Under the pieces are notes generated by a model. It searched no databases. It was not told where the DNA came from and saw nothing but the letters and a program-made list of their open reading frames with translations. A DNA stretch of 64,000 nt from Streptomyces sp. Go-475 (GTDB lineage Bacteria > Actinomycetota > Actinomycetes > Streptomycetales > Streptomycetaceae). Below, one piece after another: positions 46,585-54,191 of the stretch; positions within the stretch are counted from its first letter, which is position 1; each line of letters begins with the position of its first letter. A program made the translations under genes and the position numbers. The stretch spans positions 3,763,501-3,827,500 of the forward strand of contig NZ_CP026121.1 of the NCBI RefSeq assembly GCF_003330845.1, in the 5' to 3' direction.

Positions 46585-48002
46585 TAGAACGCGAACACAG
46601 CCGCCACCACGTACATCGCCGTCGGCACCTCCCGGCCCCGCCCGGCCGCGAGACGCAGCACCACGAAGGTGATGAAGCCCATGCCGATGCCGTTGGTGAT
46701 CGAGTAGGTGAACGGCATCATCAGCATCGTCACGAAGGCCGGGACGGCGATCGTGTGGTCGGCCCAGTCGATCTCCTTGACCGAGCCGGCCAGGATCAGG
46801 AAGCCGACCGCGACCAGCGCCGGGGTGGCCGCCTGGGACGGCACCATCGTGGCGACCGGCGTGAGGAAGAGGGCCACGGCGAAGAGACCGCCGGTGACGA
46901 CGTTCGCGAGGCCGGTCCGGGCGCCCTCGCCGACACCGGCGGTGGACTCGACGAAGGCGGTCGTGGCGGAGGAGGAGCTGGCACCGCCCGCGGCGACCGC
47001 GAGGCCGTCGACGAACAGCACCTTGTTGATGCCGGGCATCTGCCCCTCGCCGTCGGTCAGCTTGGCCTCGTCCGAGACGCCCATGATCGTGCCCATCGCG
47101 TCGAAGAAGCACGACAGCAGCACGGTGAAGACGAACAGCACCCCGGTCAGCATGCCGACCTTGCCGAAGCCGCCGAACAGGCTGACCTGGCCGATCAGCC
47201 CGAAGTCGGGGCTGGCGACGGGGTTGCCGGGCCACTTGGGCGTGGTCAGCCCCCAGCTCGGCACCTTGGCCACCGCGTTGATGACGACCGCGACGACCGT
47301 CATGGCGACGATCGAGATCAGGATCGCGCCGGAGACCCTGCGCACGATCAGCGCCAGGGTCAGCAGGACCCCCAGCACGAAGACCAGCACGGGCCAGCCG
47401 TTCAGATGCCCGTCGCCGCCGAGCTGGAGCGGCACGGTGGTCTGGGCGGCGTCCGGGATCCGGGAGACGAAGCCGGCGTCGACCAGCCCGATCAGCATGA
47501 TGAACAGGCCGATACCGATGGAGATGGCCTTGCGCAGCCCGTAGGGCACGGCGTTCATGACGCGCTCGCGCAACCCCGTCGCCACCAGCAGCATGACCAC
47601 GAACCCGGCGAGCACCACCATGCCCATCGCGTCCGGCCAGGACATGCGCGGGGCGAGCTGGAGGGCGACGACCGAGTTCACGCCGAGTCCCGCGGCGAGC
47701 GCGATCGGCACGTTGCCGACGACGCCCATGAGGAGGGTGGTGAACGCGGCCGTCAGAGCCGTCGCGGTGACCAGCTGACCGTTGTCGAGCTGGTGACCGT
47801 ACATGTCCTTCGCGCTGCCGAGGATGATCGGGTTCAGCACGATGATGTAGGCCATCGCGAAGAAGGTGGCGAGACCGCCGCGGACCTCGCGGGGCAGGGT
47901 GCTGCCCCGCTCGGAGATCCGGAAGAAGCGGTCGAGTGCGCCGTACGGCCCGGCTCCCGGCTGTTCAGGGGCGGGGACCTTGGCGGGAGCCGAGGAGGAC
48001 AT
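46554..48002 (-). CDS. NCS2-family purine permease (AzgA/PbuG-like)
   Basis: A 482-residue protein of about 12-14 spans. It has REVRGGLATFFAMAYIIVLNPIIL, QLVTATALTAAFTTLLMGVVGNVPIALAAGLGVNSVVAL and LSCFFDAMGTIMGVSDEAKLTDGEGQMPGINKVLFVDGLAVAAGGASSSSATTAFVESTAGVGEGARTGLANVVTG, all typical of the adenine/guanine/hypoxanthine permease branch. Proton-driven purine uptake is the expected role. AGGAA ribosome site before ATG. No purine riboswitch is recognisable in the 117 nt upstream. Confidence 0.93.
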   Translation of the reverse strand: MSSSAPAKVPAPEQPGAGPYGALDRFFRISERGSTLPREVRGGLATFFAMAYIIVLNPIILGSAKDMYGHQLDNGQLVTATALTAAFTTLLMGVVGNVPIALAAGLGVNSVVALQLAPRMSWPDAMGMVVLAGFVVMLLVATGLRERVMNAVPYGLRKAISIGIGLFIMLIGLVDAGFVSRIPDAAQTTVPLQLGGDGHLNGWPVLVFVLGVLLTLALIVRRVSGAILISIVAMTVVAVVINAVAKVPSWGLTTPKWPGNPVASPDFGLIGQVSLFGGFGKVGMLTGVLFVFTVLLSCFFDAMGTIMGVSDEAKLTDGEGQMPGINKVLFVDGLAVAAGGASSSSATTAFVESTAGVGEGARTGLANVVTGGLFAVALFLTPVATMVPSQAATPALVAVGFLILAGSVKEIDWADHTIAVPAFVTMLMMPFTYSITNGIGMGFITFVVLRLAAGRGREVPTAMYVVAAVFAFYYLMPALGLT

Positions 48003-48120
48003 GTTTTTGGTGGTTCCTACGAAGAGAAGTGGTCAGACACAAACCGTTTCAGTATGAACATATAACGCCCCACTCGGCCATCTCCGCGCGTAGACCTGAT
48101 CGCCTCGTAAGCTGTCCCTC

Positions 48121-48396
48121 ATGGCGAAGTGGACCCCCCGACACGAGGCGCCGGAGCCCCTGGAGGGCCCCGTGGTCGCCACCATCACCGGCGGCACGAT
48201 CCTGTGGTTCGTCCTCTTCCTCGTCCAGCTCCCCTTCTACGGCTGGTTCGACGACCGCGGCACCACGTGGTGGGTGTGGACCTGCCTGGCAGGCGGCGGA
48301 CTCGGCCTGATCGGCGTCTGGTACGTCCGCAAGCGCGATGCCGCGATCAAGCGGGCCGCCGCGCAGGACACCCCCGGCGCCCCCTCCCCGCAGTAG
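48121..48396 (+). CDS. DUF2530 two-span membrane protein
   Basis: A 91-residue protein with two hydrophobic segments: VVATITGGTILWFVLFLVQL, and WWVWTCLAGGGLGLIGVWYV ending in the basic tail RKRDAA. Matches the actinobacterial DUF2530 family of unknown function. TAAGCT ends 7 nt before the ATG, and no ribosome site is present, so the mRNA is probably leaderless. Divergent from the purine permease. Confidence 0.88.
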   Translation: MAKWTPRHEAPEPLEGPVVATITGGTILWFVLFLVQLPFYGWFDDRGTTWWVWTCLAGGGLGLIGVWYVRKRDAAIKRAAAQDTPGAPSPQ

Positions 48397-48603
48397 GCCC
48401 TGGCGGGACCGCGACCCACCCGCGCCCGCGCACGACGGCGGGCGAAGGACGCGCGCCCCCACCACCCGGCGTCAGGCGCACGCACGCGCACCCCCGCCGC
48501 CCGGCAGGACAGCCACCCGCGCCCTCCCTACGCTCGATAAGAGGCGGCGAAACGCTCGCAACCCGTCGCGCGCACAGCCGCCCGACCGGCGAGGAGCGCA
48601 GCC

Positions 48604-49449
48604 ATGACGACGCAGAACACCGCGGCCGAGGCCGACCGCGCCCTGAAGGCCAAGCACCGGGCGATGTGGGCCCAGGGCGACTACCCGTCCCTGGCCGCCG
48701 AGATCATCCCCGCGCTGGGCCCGATCCTGGTCGAGGCGTGCGAGGTACGCGCGGGCCAACGCGTGCTGGACGTCGGCGCCGGCTCCGGCAACGCCGCGAT
48801 CCCGGCCGCCCTGGCCGGCGCGGACGTGGTCGCCTCCGACCTCACCCCCGAGCTGTTCGAGGCGGGCCGGCGCGCGGCCGAGCAGCAGGGCGCGCGGCTC
48901 ACCTGGCAGGAGGCCGACGCCGAGGCGCTGCCCTTCGGGGACGCCGAGTTCGACACCGTGCTGTCCTGCGTCGGCGTCATGTTCGCCCCGCACCACGAGC
49001 GCGCCGCCGACGAACTCGTCCGGGTCTGCCGGCCGGGCGGCACCATCGGGCTGCTGAGCTGGACGCCCCAGGGGTTCATCGGCCGGATGTTCGCCACGAT
49101 GAAGCCGTACGCGCCACCGCCCCCGCCGGGCGCCCAGCCGCCCCCGCTGTGGGGCGACGAGGACCATGTGCGCGGGCTCCTCGGCGACCGGGTCACCGAC
49201 GTGCGCGCCGAGCGCCGGACCGTCCGGGTCGAGCGTTTCGCGACGCCCGAGATGTTCCGCGACTACTTCAAGGAGCGCTACGGCCCGACCATCACGGTCT
49301 ACAAGAACATCGCCGGCGACCCCGACCGCGTCGCCGCCCTGGACCGCGACCTGGCGGCCCTGGCCCGCGACGCCGACCTCGGGACCGGGCCGGGCGGGAC
49401 GGCCCTGGACTGGGAGTACCTGCTGCTGACCGCCCGCCGGGCCGGCTGA
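48604..49449 (+). CDS. SAM-dependent class I methyltransferase
   Basis: A 281-residue protein. The SAM-binding motif I is VLDVGAGSGNAAIPAALAG (about 55), the acidic motif II VVASDLTPELF, and motif IV EFDTVLSCVGVMFAP. The post-core LVRVCRPGGTIGLLSW is typical of UbiE/small-molecule methyltransferases. A proline-rich loop (YAPPPPPGAQPPP, near 165) interrupts the C-terminal half. GGAG ribosome site present. Substrate unknown. Confidence 0.88.
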   Translation: MTTQNTAAEADRALKAKHRAMWAQGDYPSLAAEIIPALGPILVEACEVRAGQRVLDVGAGSGNAAIPAALAGADVVASDLTPELFEAGRRAAEQQGARLTWQEADAEALPFGDAEFDTVLSCVGVMFAPHHERAADELVRVCRPGGTIGLLSWTPQGFIGRMFATMKPYAPPPPPGAQPPPLWGDEDHVRGLLGDRVTDVRAERRTVRVERFATPEMFRDYFKERYGPTITVYKNIAGDPDRVAALDRDLAALARDADLGTGPGGTALDWEYLLLTARRAG

Positions 49450-49450
49450 C

Positions 49451-49480
49451 GGCACGGCACGGCACGGCACGGCACGGCAC
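49451..49480. repeat. (GGCAC)6 microsatellite
   Basis: Six perfect tandem copies of the pentanucleotide GGCAC start 2 nt after the methyltransferase stop codon. A length change here would not affect that protein unless it included the stop. Confidence 0.9.
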
Positions 49481-49597
49481 CAGGGTCCGACGACGTACAA
49501 CTGCCGTACGACCACGGCACGAAGTCCGTCCATCCCAGGTCGGATCTTCGTCACATTCGGCAGGTGAACCCGCAAATCCGCACGTACCGTCGAATGC

Positions 49598-51991
49598 ATG
49601 ACGCATCTCGACGCGGGTGCCCGGCCCGACTCCGCGCGGCCGGCGACGGTCACCTCACGCGAGACCGGTCTGACCGGTGCTCAGGTCGCCGAACGGGTGG
49701 AGCGCGGCCAGGTCAACGACGTGCCGGTGCGCAGCAGCCGCTCCACCGTCGACATCGTCCGGGCGAACGTCTTCACCCGCTTCAACGCGATCATCGGCGT
49801 GCTGTGGCTGATCATGCTGGTCGTCGCGCCGATCCAGGACAGCCTGTTCGGCTTCGTGATCCTCGCCAACACCGGCATCGGGATCGTCCAGGAGTGGCGG
49901 GCGAAGAAGACGCTGGACTCGCTCGCGCTGATCGGTGAGGTCAGACCGACCGTCCGCCGGGACGGGGCCACCGGGCAGGTCAGCACCTCCGAGATCGTCC
50001 TCGACGACCTGATCGAGATCGGCCCGGGCGACAAGGTCGTCGTCGACGGCGTCTGCGTCGAGGCCGACGGGCTGGAGATCGACGAGTCGCTGCTCACCGG
50101 CGAGGCCGACCCCGTGGTCAAGCGCCCCGGCGACCAGGTGATGTCCGGCAGCTTCGTGGTCGCGGGCGGCGGGGCCTTCCAGGCGACCAAGGTCGGCCGG
50201 GAGGCGTACGCCGCGCAGCTCGCCGAGGAGGCGTCCCGGTTCACCCTGGTCCACTCCGAGCTGCGCTCCGGCATCTCCACGATCCTCAAGTACGTCACGT
50301 GGATGATGGTCCCGACCGCGATCGGCCTGATCATCAGCCAGCTGTTCGTGAAGGAGAACGCCTTCGACGACTCCGTCGCCCGCACGGTCGGCGGCATCGT
50401 CCCGATGGTCCCCGAGGGGCTCGTCCTGCTCACGTCGGTGGCCTTCGCCATCGGCGTGATCCGGCTCGGCCGCAAGCAGTGCCTCGTGCAGGAGCTGCCC
50501 GCGATCGAGGGCCTGGCCCGCGTCGACACGGTCTGCCTGGACAAGACCGGCACCCTCACCGAGGGCGGCATGGACGTCACGGAGCTGCGGCCCCTCCAGG
50601 GCACCGACGAGACGTACGTGCGGACGGTGCTCGGCGCCCTCGGCCAGTCGGACCCGCGGCCGAACGCCTCCCTCGAGGCGATCATCGACACCTACCCGGC
50701 CGTCGAGGACTGGCGCTGCACGCAGGCGCTGCCGTTCTCCTCCGCCCGCAAGTACAGCGGCGCCGCGTTCAGCGAGGGCGACGGGCAGAGCAGCACATGG
50801 CTGCTGGGCGCGCCCGACGTGCTGCTGCCCGACGAGGACCCGGCCCTCGCCGAGACCGAGCGGCTGAACGAGCAGGGCCTGAGGGTGCTGCTGCTGGCCC
50901 GGGTCGAGCGGGACCTGGACGATCCGGAGGTGGCGGAGGGGGCGAAGCCCGCCGCCCTGGTGGTGCTGGAGCAGCGGCTGCGGCCGGACGCCGCCGACAC
51001 GCTGCGCTACTTCGCCGACCAGAACGTGAAGGCCAAGGTCATCTCCGGGGACAACGCGGTGTCGGTCGGCGCGGTCGCCGCGAAGCTGGGGCTGTCCGGG
51101 ACCACCGTGGACGCGCGGCGGCTGCCCGCCGAGCAGGACGGGATGGCCGAGGCCCTCGACGACGGCACGGTGTTCGGGCGGGTCACCCCGCAGCAGAAGC
51201 GGAACATGGTCGGGGCGCTGCAGTCCCGCGGGCACACGGTCGCGATGACCGGGGACGGCGTGAACGACGTCCTGGCGCTGAAGGACGCCGACATCGGCGT
51301 CGCGATGGGCTCGGGCTCGGAGGCGACCCGGGCGGTCGCGCAGATCGTGCTGCTGAACAACAGCTTCGCCACGCTGCCGTCGGTAGTGGCCGAGGGACGC
51401 CGGGTCATCGGCAACATCACGCGGGTCGCGACCCTGTTCCTCGTCAAGACGGTGTACTCGGTGCTGCTGGCCGTGCTGGTGGTCTGCTCGCAGGTCGAGT
51501 ACCCGTTCCTGCCGCGCCACCTGACGCTGCTGTCGACGCTGACGATCGGCGTCCCGGCGTTCTTCCTGGCGCTCGCGCCCAACAAGGAGCGCGCGAAGCC
51601 GAACTTCGTGCGGCGGGTCATGCGGTACGCGATCCCGGGCGGGGCCGTGGCCGCGGTGGCGACGTTCGCGACGTATCTGATCGCGCGGGAGCACTACACG
51701 GGCGCGGGCGCGCTGGACGCGGAGACCAGTGCGGCGACGCTGACGCTGTTCCTCATCTCGATGTGGGTGCTGGCGATCATCGCCCGGCCCTACACCTGGT
51801 GGCGCCTCGCGCTGGTGGCCTCGATGGCCGGGGCGTTCCTGCTGGTGCTGGTCGTGCCGTGGCTTCAGCACTTCTTCGCGCTGAAGCTGGTGGGGATGAC
51901 GATGCCGTGGATCGCGGTCGGCGTCGCGGCGGTGGCGGCGGCCGCCCTGGAACTCCTGTGGAGGTGGGTGGACCGCCGCTTCCCCGCGTAG
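49598..51991 (+). CDS. P-type cation-transporting ATPase (CtpE-like)
   Basis: A 797-residue P-type ATPase. The actuator motif is LLTGEADPVVK, where most ATPases have TGES. The membrane motif VPMVPEGLVLL follows. The phosphorylation site is CLDKTGT with Asp315, and the hinge GDGVNDVLALKDADIGVAMGSG is complete. About ten membrane segments are predicted. The sequence resembles mycobacterial CtpE, proposed to move Ca2+. No N-terminal metal-binding domain. TACCGT ends 7 nt before the ATG with no ribosome site, so it is probably leaderless. Confidence 0.93.
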   Translation: MTHLDAGARPDSARPATVTSRETGLTGAQVAERVERGQVNDVPVRSSRSTVDIVRANVFTRFNAIIGVLWLIMLVVAPIQDSLFGFVILANTGIGIVQEWRAKKTLDSLALIGEVRPTVRRDGATGQVSTSEIVLDDLIEIGPGDKVVVDGVCVEADGLEIDESLLTGEADPVVKRPGDQVMSGSFVVAGGGAFQATKVGREAYAAQLAEEASRFTLVHSELRSGISTILKYVTWMMVPTAIGLIISQLFVKENAFDDSVARTVGGIVPMVPEGLVLLTSVAFAIGVIRLGRKQCLVQELPAIEGLARVDTVCLDKTGTLTEGGMDVTELRPLQGTDETYVRTVLGALGQSDPRPNASLEAIIDTYPAVEDWRCTQALPFSSARKYSGAAFSEGDGQSSTWLLGAPDVLLPDEDPALAETERLNEQGLRVLLLARVERDLDDPEVAEGAKPAALVVLEQRLRPDAADTLRYFADQNVKAKVISGDNAVSVGAVAAKLGLSGTTVDARRLPAEQDGMAEALDDGTVFGRVTPQQKRNMVGALQSRGHTVAMTGDGVNDVLALKDADIGVAMGSGSEATRAVAQIVLLNNSFATLPSVVAEGRRVIGNITRVATLFLVKTVYSVLLAVLVVCSQVEYPFLPRHLTLLSTLTIGVPAFFLALAPNKERAKPNFVRRVMRYAIPGGAVAAVATFATYLIAREHYTGAGALDAETSAATLTLFLISMWVLAIIARPYTWWRLALVASMAGAFLLVLVVPWLQHFFALKLVGMTMPWIAVGVAAVAAAALELLWRWVDRRFPA

Positions 51992-51997
51992 CCGGGG

Positions 51998-52858
51998 CTA
52001 CTTCACGTCGACGTAGTCGCCGGTGGCGTTGACGGCCGGAGTCGTCGTCGTGCCGGCGAAGCTGAAGCGCCAGTAGCCGTCGTACTGGGCCGTGGCGGTG
52101 GCCTTCAGGTTGCCGTAGTTGTCCGAGTACACCGTCTTGATGGTGGTGTACGTGCTGGTGCCCGCCTTGCGGAACTGGAGCTTGACCGGCTGGTTGGTGT
52201 AGCCGTGGTAGGCGTTGTCCTCCCAGTTGGCGCGGGACAGCTTGCCGGTGGACGTGATCGTCTTGCCCTTGTAGACGGGCTCGGGGCCGGCGTTCACGGT
52301 CAGCTTGGAGTAGCGCTGCACCTTGGTGGAGGCGAGGCCGCCCTGCTCCTTCTCGTCGCCGTTGCTGGTGACGGCGAGGGCACCGGCGCCCCAGGTGCCG
52401 GCGTCGGAGTTGTACAGGTCGCCGTCGGCCGGGTGGATGCTGATGACGCCCTTGCAGTTCAGGACGGTCGACGAGGCGGCGGTGCAGGTGGCCGGCTCGT
52501 CGCTGATGAAGAGGTTGTCCGCGGTGTCGATCGAGGAACCGTGGTAGATCAGCGGGCCCGTGGCGAAGTTGTCGGAGCTGGTGTCGAGGTCCGCCGCGTG
52601 CGTCACGGTGTAGGTGACGGGGAAGCTGACCACGTTCGTGGTGCCGACGACTATGTTCTTGCCGCTGTTGACCTTCATGTTGGAGAAGGTGACGTCGAGG
52701 GTCGACGCGGTGGTGCTGCTGCCCGAGTCGGCGTCCGCGGCGGCGGAGCTGAAGGCCGCCTTGCCGGACGGCGCGTCGGCGGCGTGGGCGGCCGGCACGA
52801 CGAGGGCGGAAAGGGCCAGGGCGCCGGCGACGGCGGCCACGGTGGCTCGCATGTGCAT
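51998..52858 (-). CDS. Secreted Ig-like protein, paralogue 1 of a tandem pair
   Basis: A 286-residue exported protein with a signal peptide (about 1-26, cleaved after AHA). A Ser/Thr/Asn/Asp-rich middle part (about 40-190) with a Cys pair (CTAASSTVLNC) is followed by a C-terminal beta domain of about 190-286. That domain has YSKLTVNAGPEPVYKGKTITSTGKLSRANW and FAGTTTTPAVNATGDYVDV, similar to bacterial Ig-like domains. No enzyme motif. It is closely related to the next gene, sharing the signal peptide, Cys pair and C-terminal domain. The upstream element at 52876-52912 is shared as well. Confidence 0.85.
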   Translation of the reverse strand: MHMRATVAAVAGALALSALVVPAAHAADAPSGKAAFSSAAADADSGSSTTASTLDVTFSNMKVNSGKNIVVGTTNVVSFPVTYTVTHAADLDTSSDNFATGPLIYHGSSIDTADNLFISDEPATCTAASSTVLNCKGVISIHPADGDLYNSDAGTWGAGALAVTSNGDEKEQGGLASTKVQRYSKLTVNAGPEPVYKGKTITSTGKLSRANWEDNAYHGYTNQPVKLQFRKAGTSTYTTIKTVYSDNYGNLKATATAQYDGYWRFSFAGTTTTPAVNATGDYVDVK

Positions 52859-52875
52859 GTGTTCCCCAGGTGGAG

Positions 52876-52912
52876 AAGTGATCGTGGAGTCTGTTGACTC
52901 ACGCGATCAGAT
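52876..52912 (-). promoter_or_regulatory. 37-nt element shared by the secreted paralogues, copy 1
   Basis: This stretch, running from AAGTGATCGTGG to GCGATCAGAT on the plus strand, is identical to 54040-54076 except for one base. It contains the inverted repeat GAGTC-TGTT-GACTC with outer CGTG/CACG and TGATC/GATCA blocks. It lies 18 nt upstream of the start codon of paralogue 1. Confidence 0.7.
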
Positions 52913-53077
52913 CCACGAGCCCCCCGGTGGGTTGTAGGGCGCGGTCCGGGTTTTGCCATGTCATCCATGATGTTTGACACGCTCATGGGGCGGGCGGGCC
53001 AGCAGCCCGGTGCCCGGACGGCGACCGCCGGCCCCGGCATGGCTCCGGGACCGGCGGTCGTCGTGGTCGGGACGGGG

Positions 53078-53986
53078 TCAGCGCACGTCGACGAAGTCGC
53101 CCGCGGCGTTGACGGCCGGGGTGGTCGTCGTGCCCGCGAAGGAGTAGCGGAAGTAGCCGTCGGTGGAGGCCTTGACGGTGGTCTTCAGCTCACCCGTGGA
53201 GTTCGACTTGATGGTCTTCACCGTGGTGTAGGTGTCGGAGCCCTTCTTGCGGAACTGGAGCTTCACCGACTGGTTGGTGTAGCCGTGGTACTTGTTGTCG
53301 TCCCAGTTGGCGCGGGACAGCTTGCCGGTGACCGTGATGGTCTTGCCCTTCTTCACCGGCTCGGGCGAGGCGTTGACCGTCAGCTTCGAGTAGCGCTGGA
53401 GCTTGAAGGAGTTGGTCGGGTCCGTCACCGCGACACCGACGTTGTCCAGGTTCGGGTTCTCCGGGTCCTCGCCGTTGAACGCGACGGCGAAGCCCGCGGC
53501 CTTCCAGGAGCCGGCGTCCTCGTTCAGCAGCGCGAACGGGTCGATCTCCACGGTGGCCTTGCAGTTGGCCACGGTCGCGGAGGAGTCGGTGCAGCTCGCG
53601 TCGTTGCTGTCGAAGAAGAAGACCGACTCCTCGAACGAGGCGCCGCGGTACAGCTCGACACCCGCGAAGAAGTCGGCCGCGTGGATGTCGACGTCCGCGC
53701 CGTGCGTCAGCTTGAAGGAGACGGGCACCTTCACCAGGTTGGTGGTGCCGACCGCGATGTTCTTGCCGTTGTTGACCTTCACGGAGGAGAAGGTCGCGTC
53801 CAGGGCGTACGGGGTGCCGTCCGCGGCGGCGGCGAAGGCCGACCGGCCGGAGTCGGCGTGGACGACCTCGCTGGCGGCGGCGATGTCCGCGGGAACCTTC
53901 GGCTCGGCGGCCTGCGCGGCCGGCACGGCGAGGGCGGAAAGGGCCAGGGCACCGGTGACGGCGGCCACGGTGGCTCGGATACGCAT
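53078..53986 (-). CDS. Secreted Ig-like protein, paralogue 2 of a tandem pair
   Basis: A 302-residue exported protein, built like its neighbour: signal peptide (about 1-27, ending AQA), an Asp/Ala-rich variable middle with a Cys pair (CTDSSATVANC), and the conserved C-terminal Ig-like domain. That domain contains YSKLTVNASPEPVKKGKTITVTGKLSRANWDDNKYHGYTNQSVKLQFRKKG. The C-terminal 110 residues are highly similar to paralogue 1, while the middle differs in length, pointing to duplication followed by divergence of the exposed part. Own upstream element at 54040-54076. Confidence 0.85.
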   Translation of the reverse strand: MRIRATVAAVTGALALSALAVPAAQAAEPKVPADIAAASEVVHADSGRSAFAAAADGTPYALDATFSSVKVNNGKNIAVGTTNLVKVPVSFKLTHGADVDIHAADFFAGVELYRGASFEESVFFFDSNDASCTDSSATVANCKATVEIDPFALLNEDAGSWKAAGFAVAFNGEDPENPNLDNVGVAVTDPTNSFKLQRYSKLTVNASPEPVKKGKTITVTGKLSRANWDDNKYHGYTNQSVKLQFRKKGSDTYTTVKTIKSNSTGELKTTVKASTDGYFRYSFAGTTTTPAVNAAGDFVDVR

Positions 53987-54039
53987 GCGTTCTCCAGGTG
54001 GAGAGGGGCCCCGGCGCTCGTCGTCGGCTCCTGGGGCCC

Positions 54040-54076
54040 AAGTGATCGTGGAGTCTGTTGACTCACGTGATCAGAT
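54040..54076 (-). promoter_or_regulatory. 37-nt element shared by the secreted paralogues, copy 2
   Basis: Second copy of the element at 52876-52912 with a single C-to-T change (ACGTGATCA in place of ACGCGATCA), which makes the outer dyad more regular. It is 54 nt upstream of the paralogue 2 start codon, against 18 nt for copy 1. Confidence 0.7.
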
Positions 54077-54191
54077 ACCTCAGCGATGCGCTTGGTTGTA
54101 CGACTGGTAAAAAATATGTGCGGAACTTTTCACCAACAGCCGTACACCACCACCGGATCGGTCGAAATCCCGGACCGGTCGCGGCGCCGGA

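Noticed and set aside
48003..48120. Purine riboswitch before the NCS2 permease gene
   Set aside because: The AT-rich bases upstream lack the three-helix core and loop motifs of the purine aptamer; only a -10-like CATACT is seen on the minus strand.
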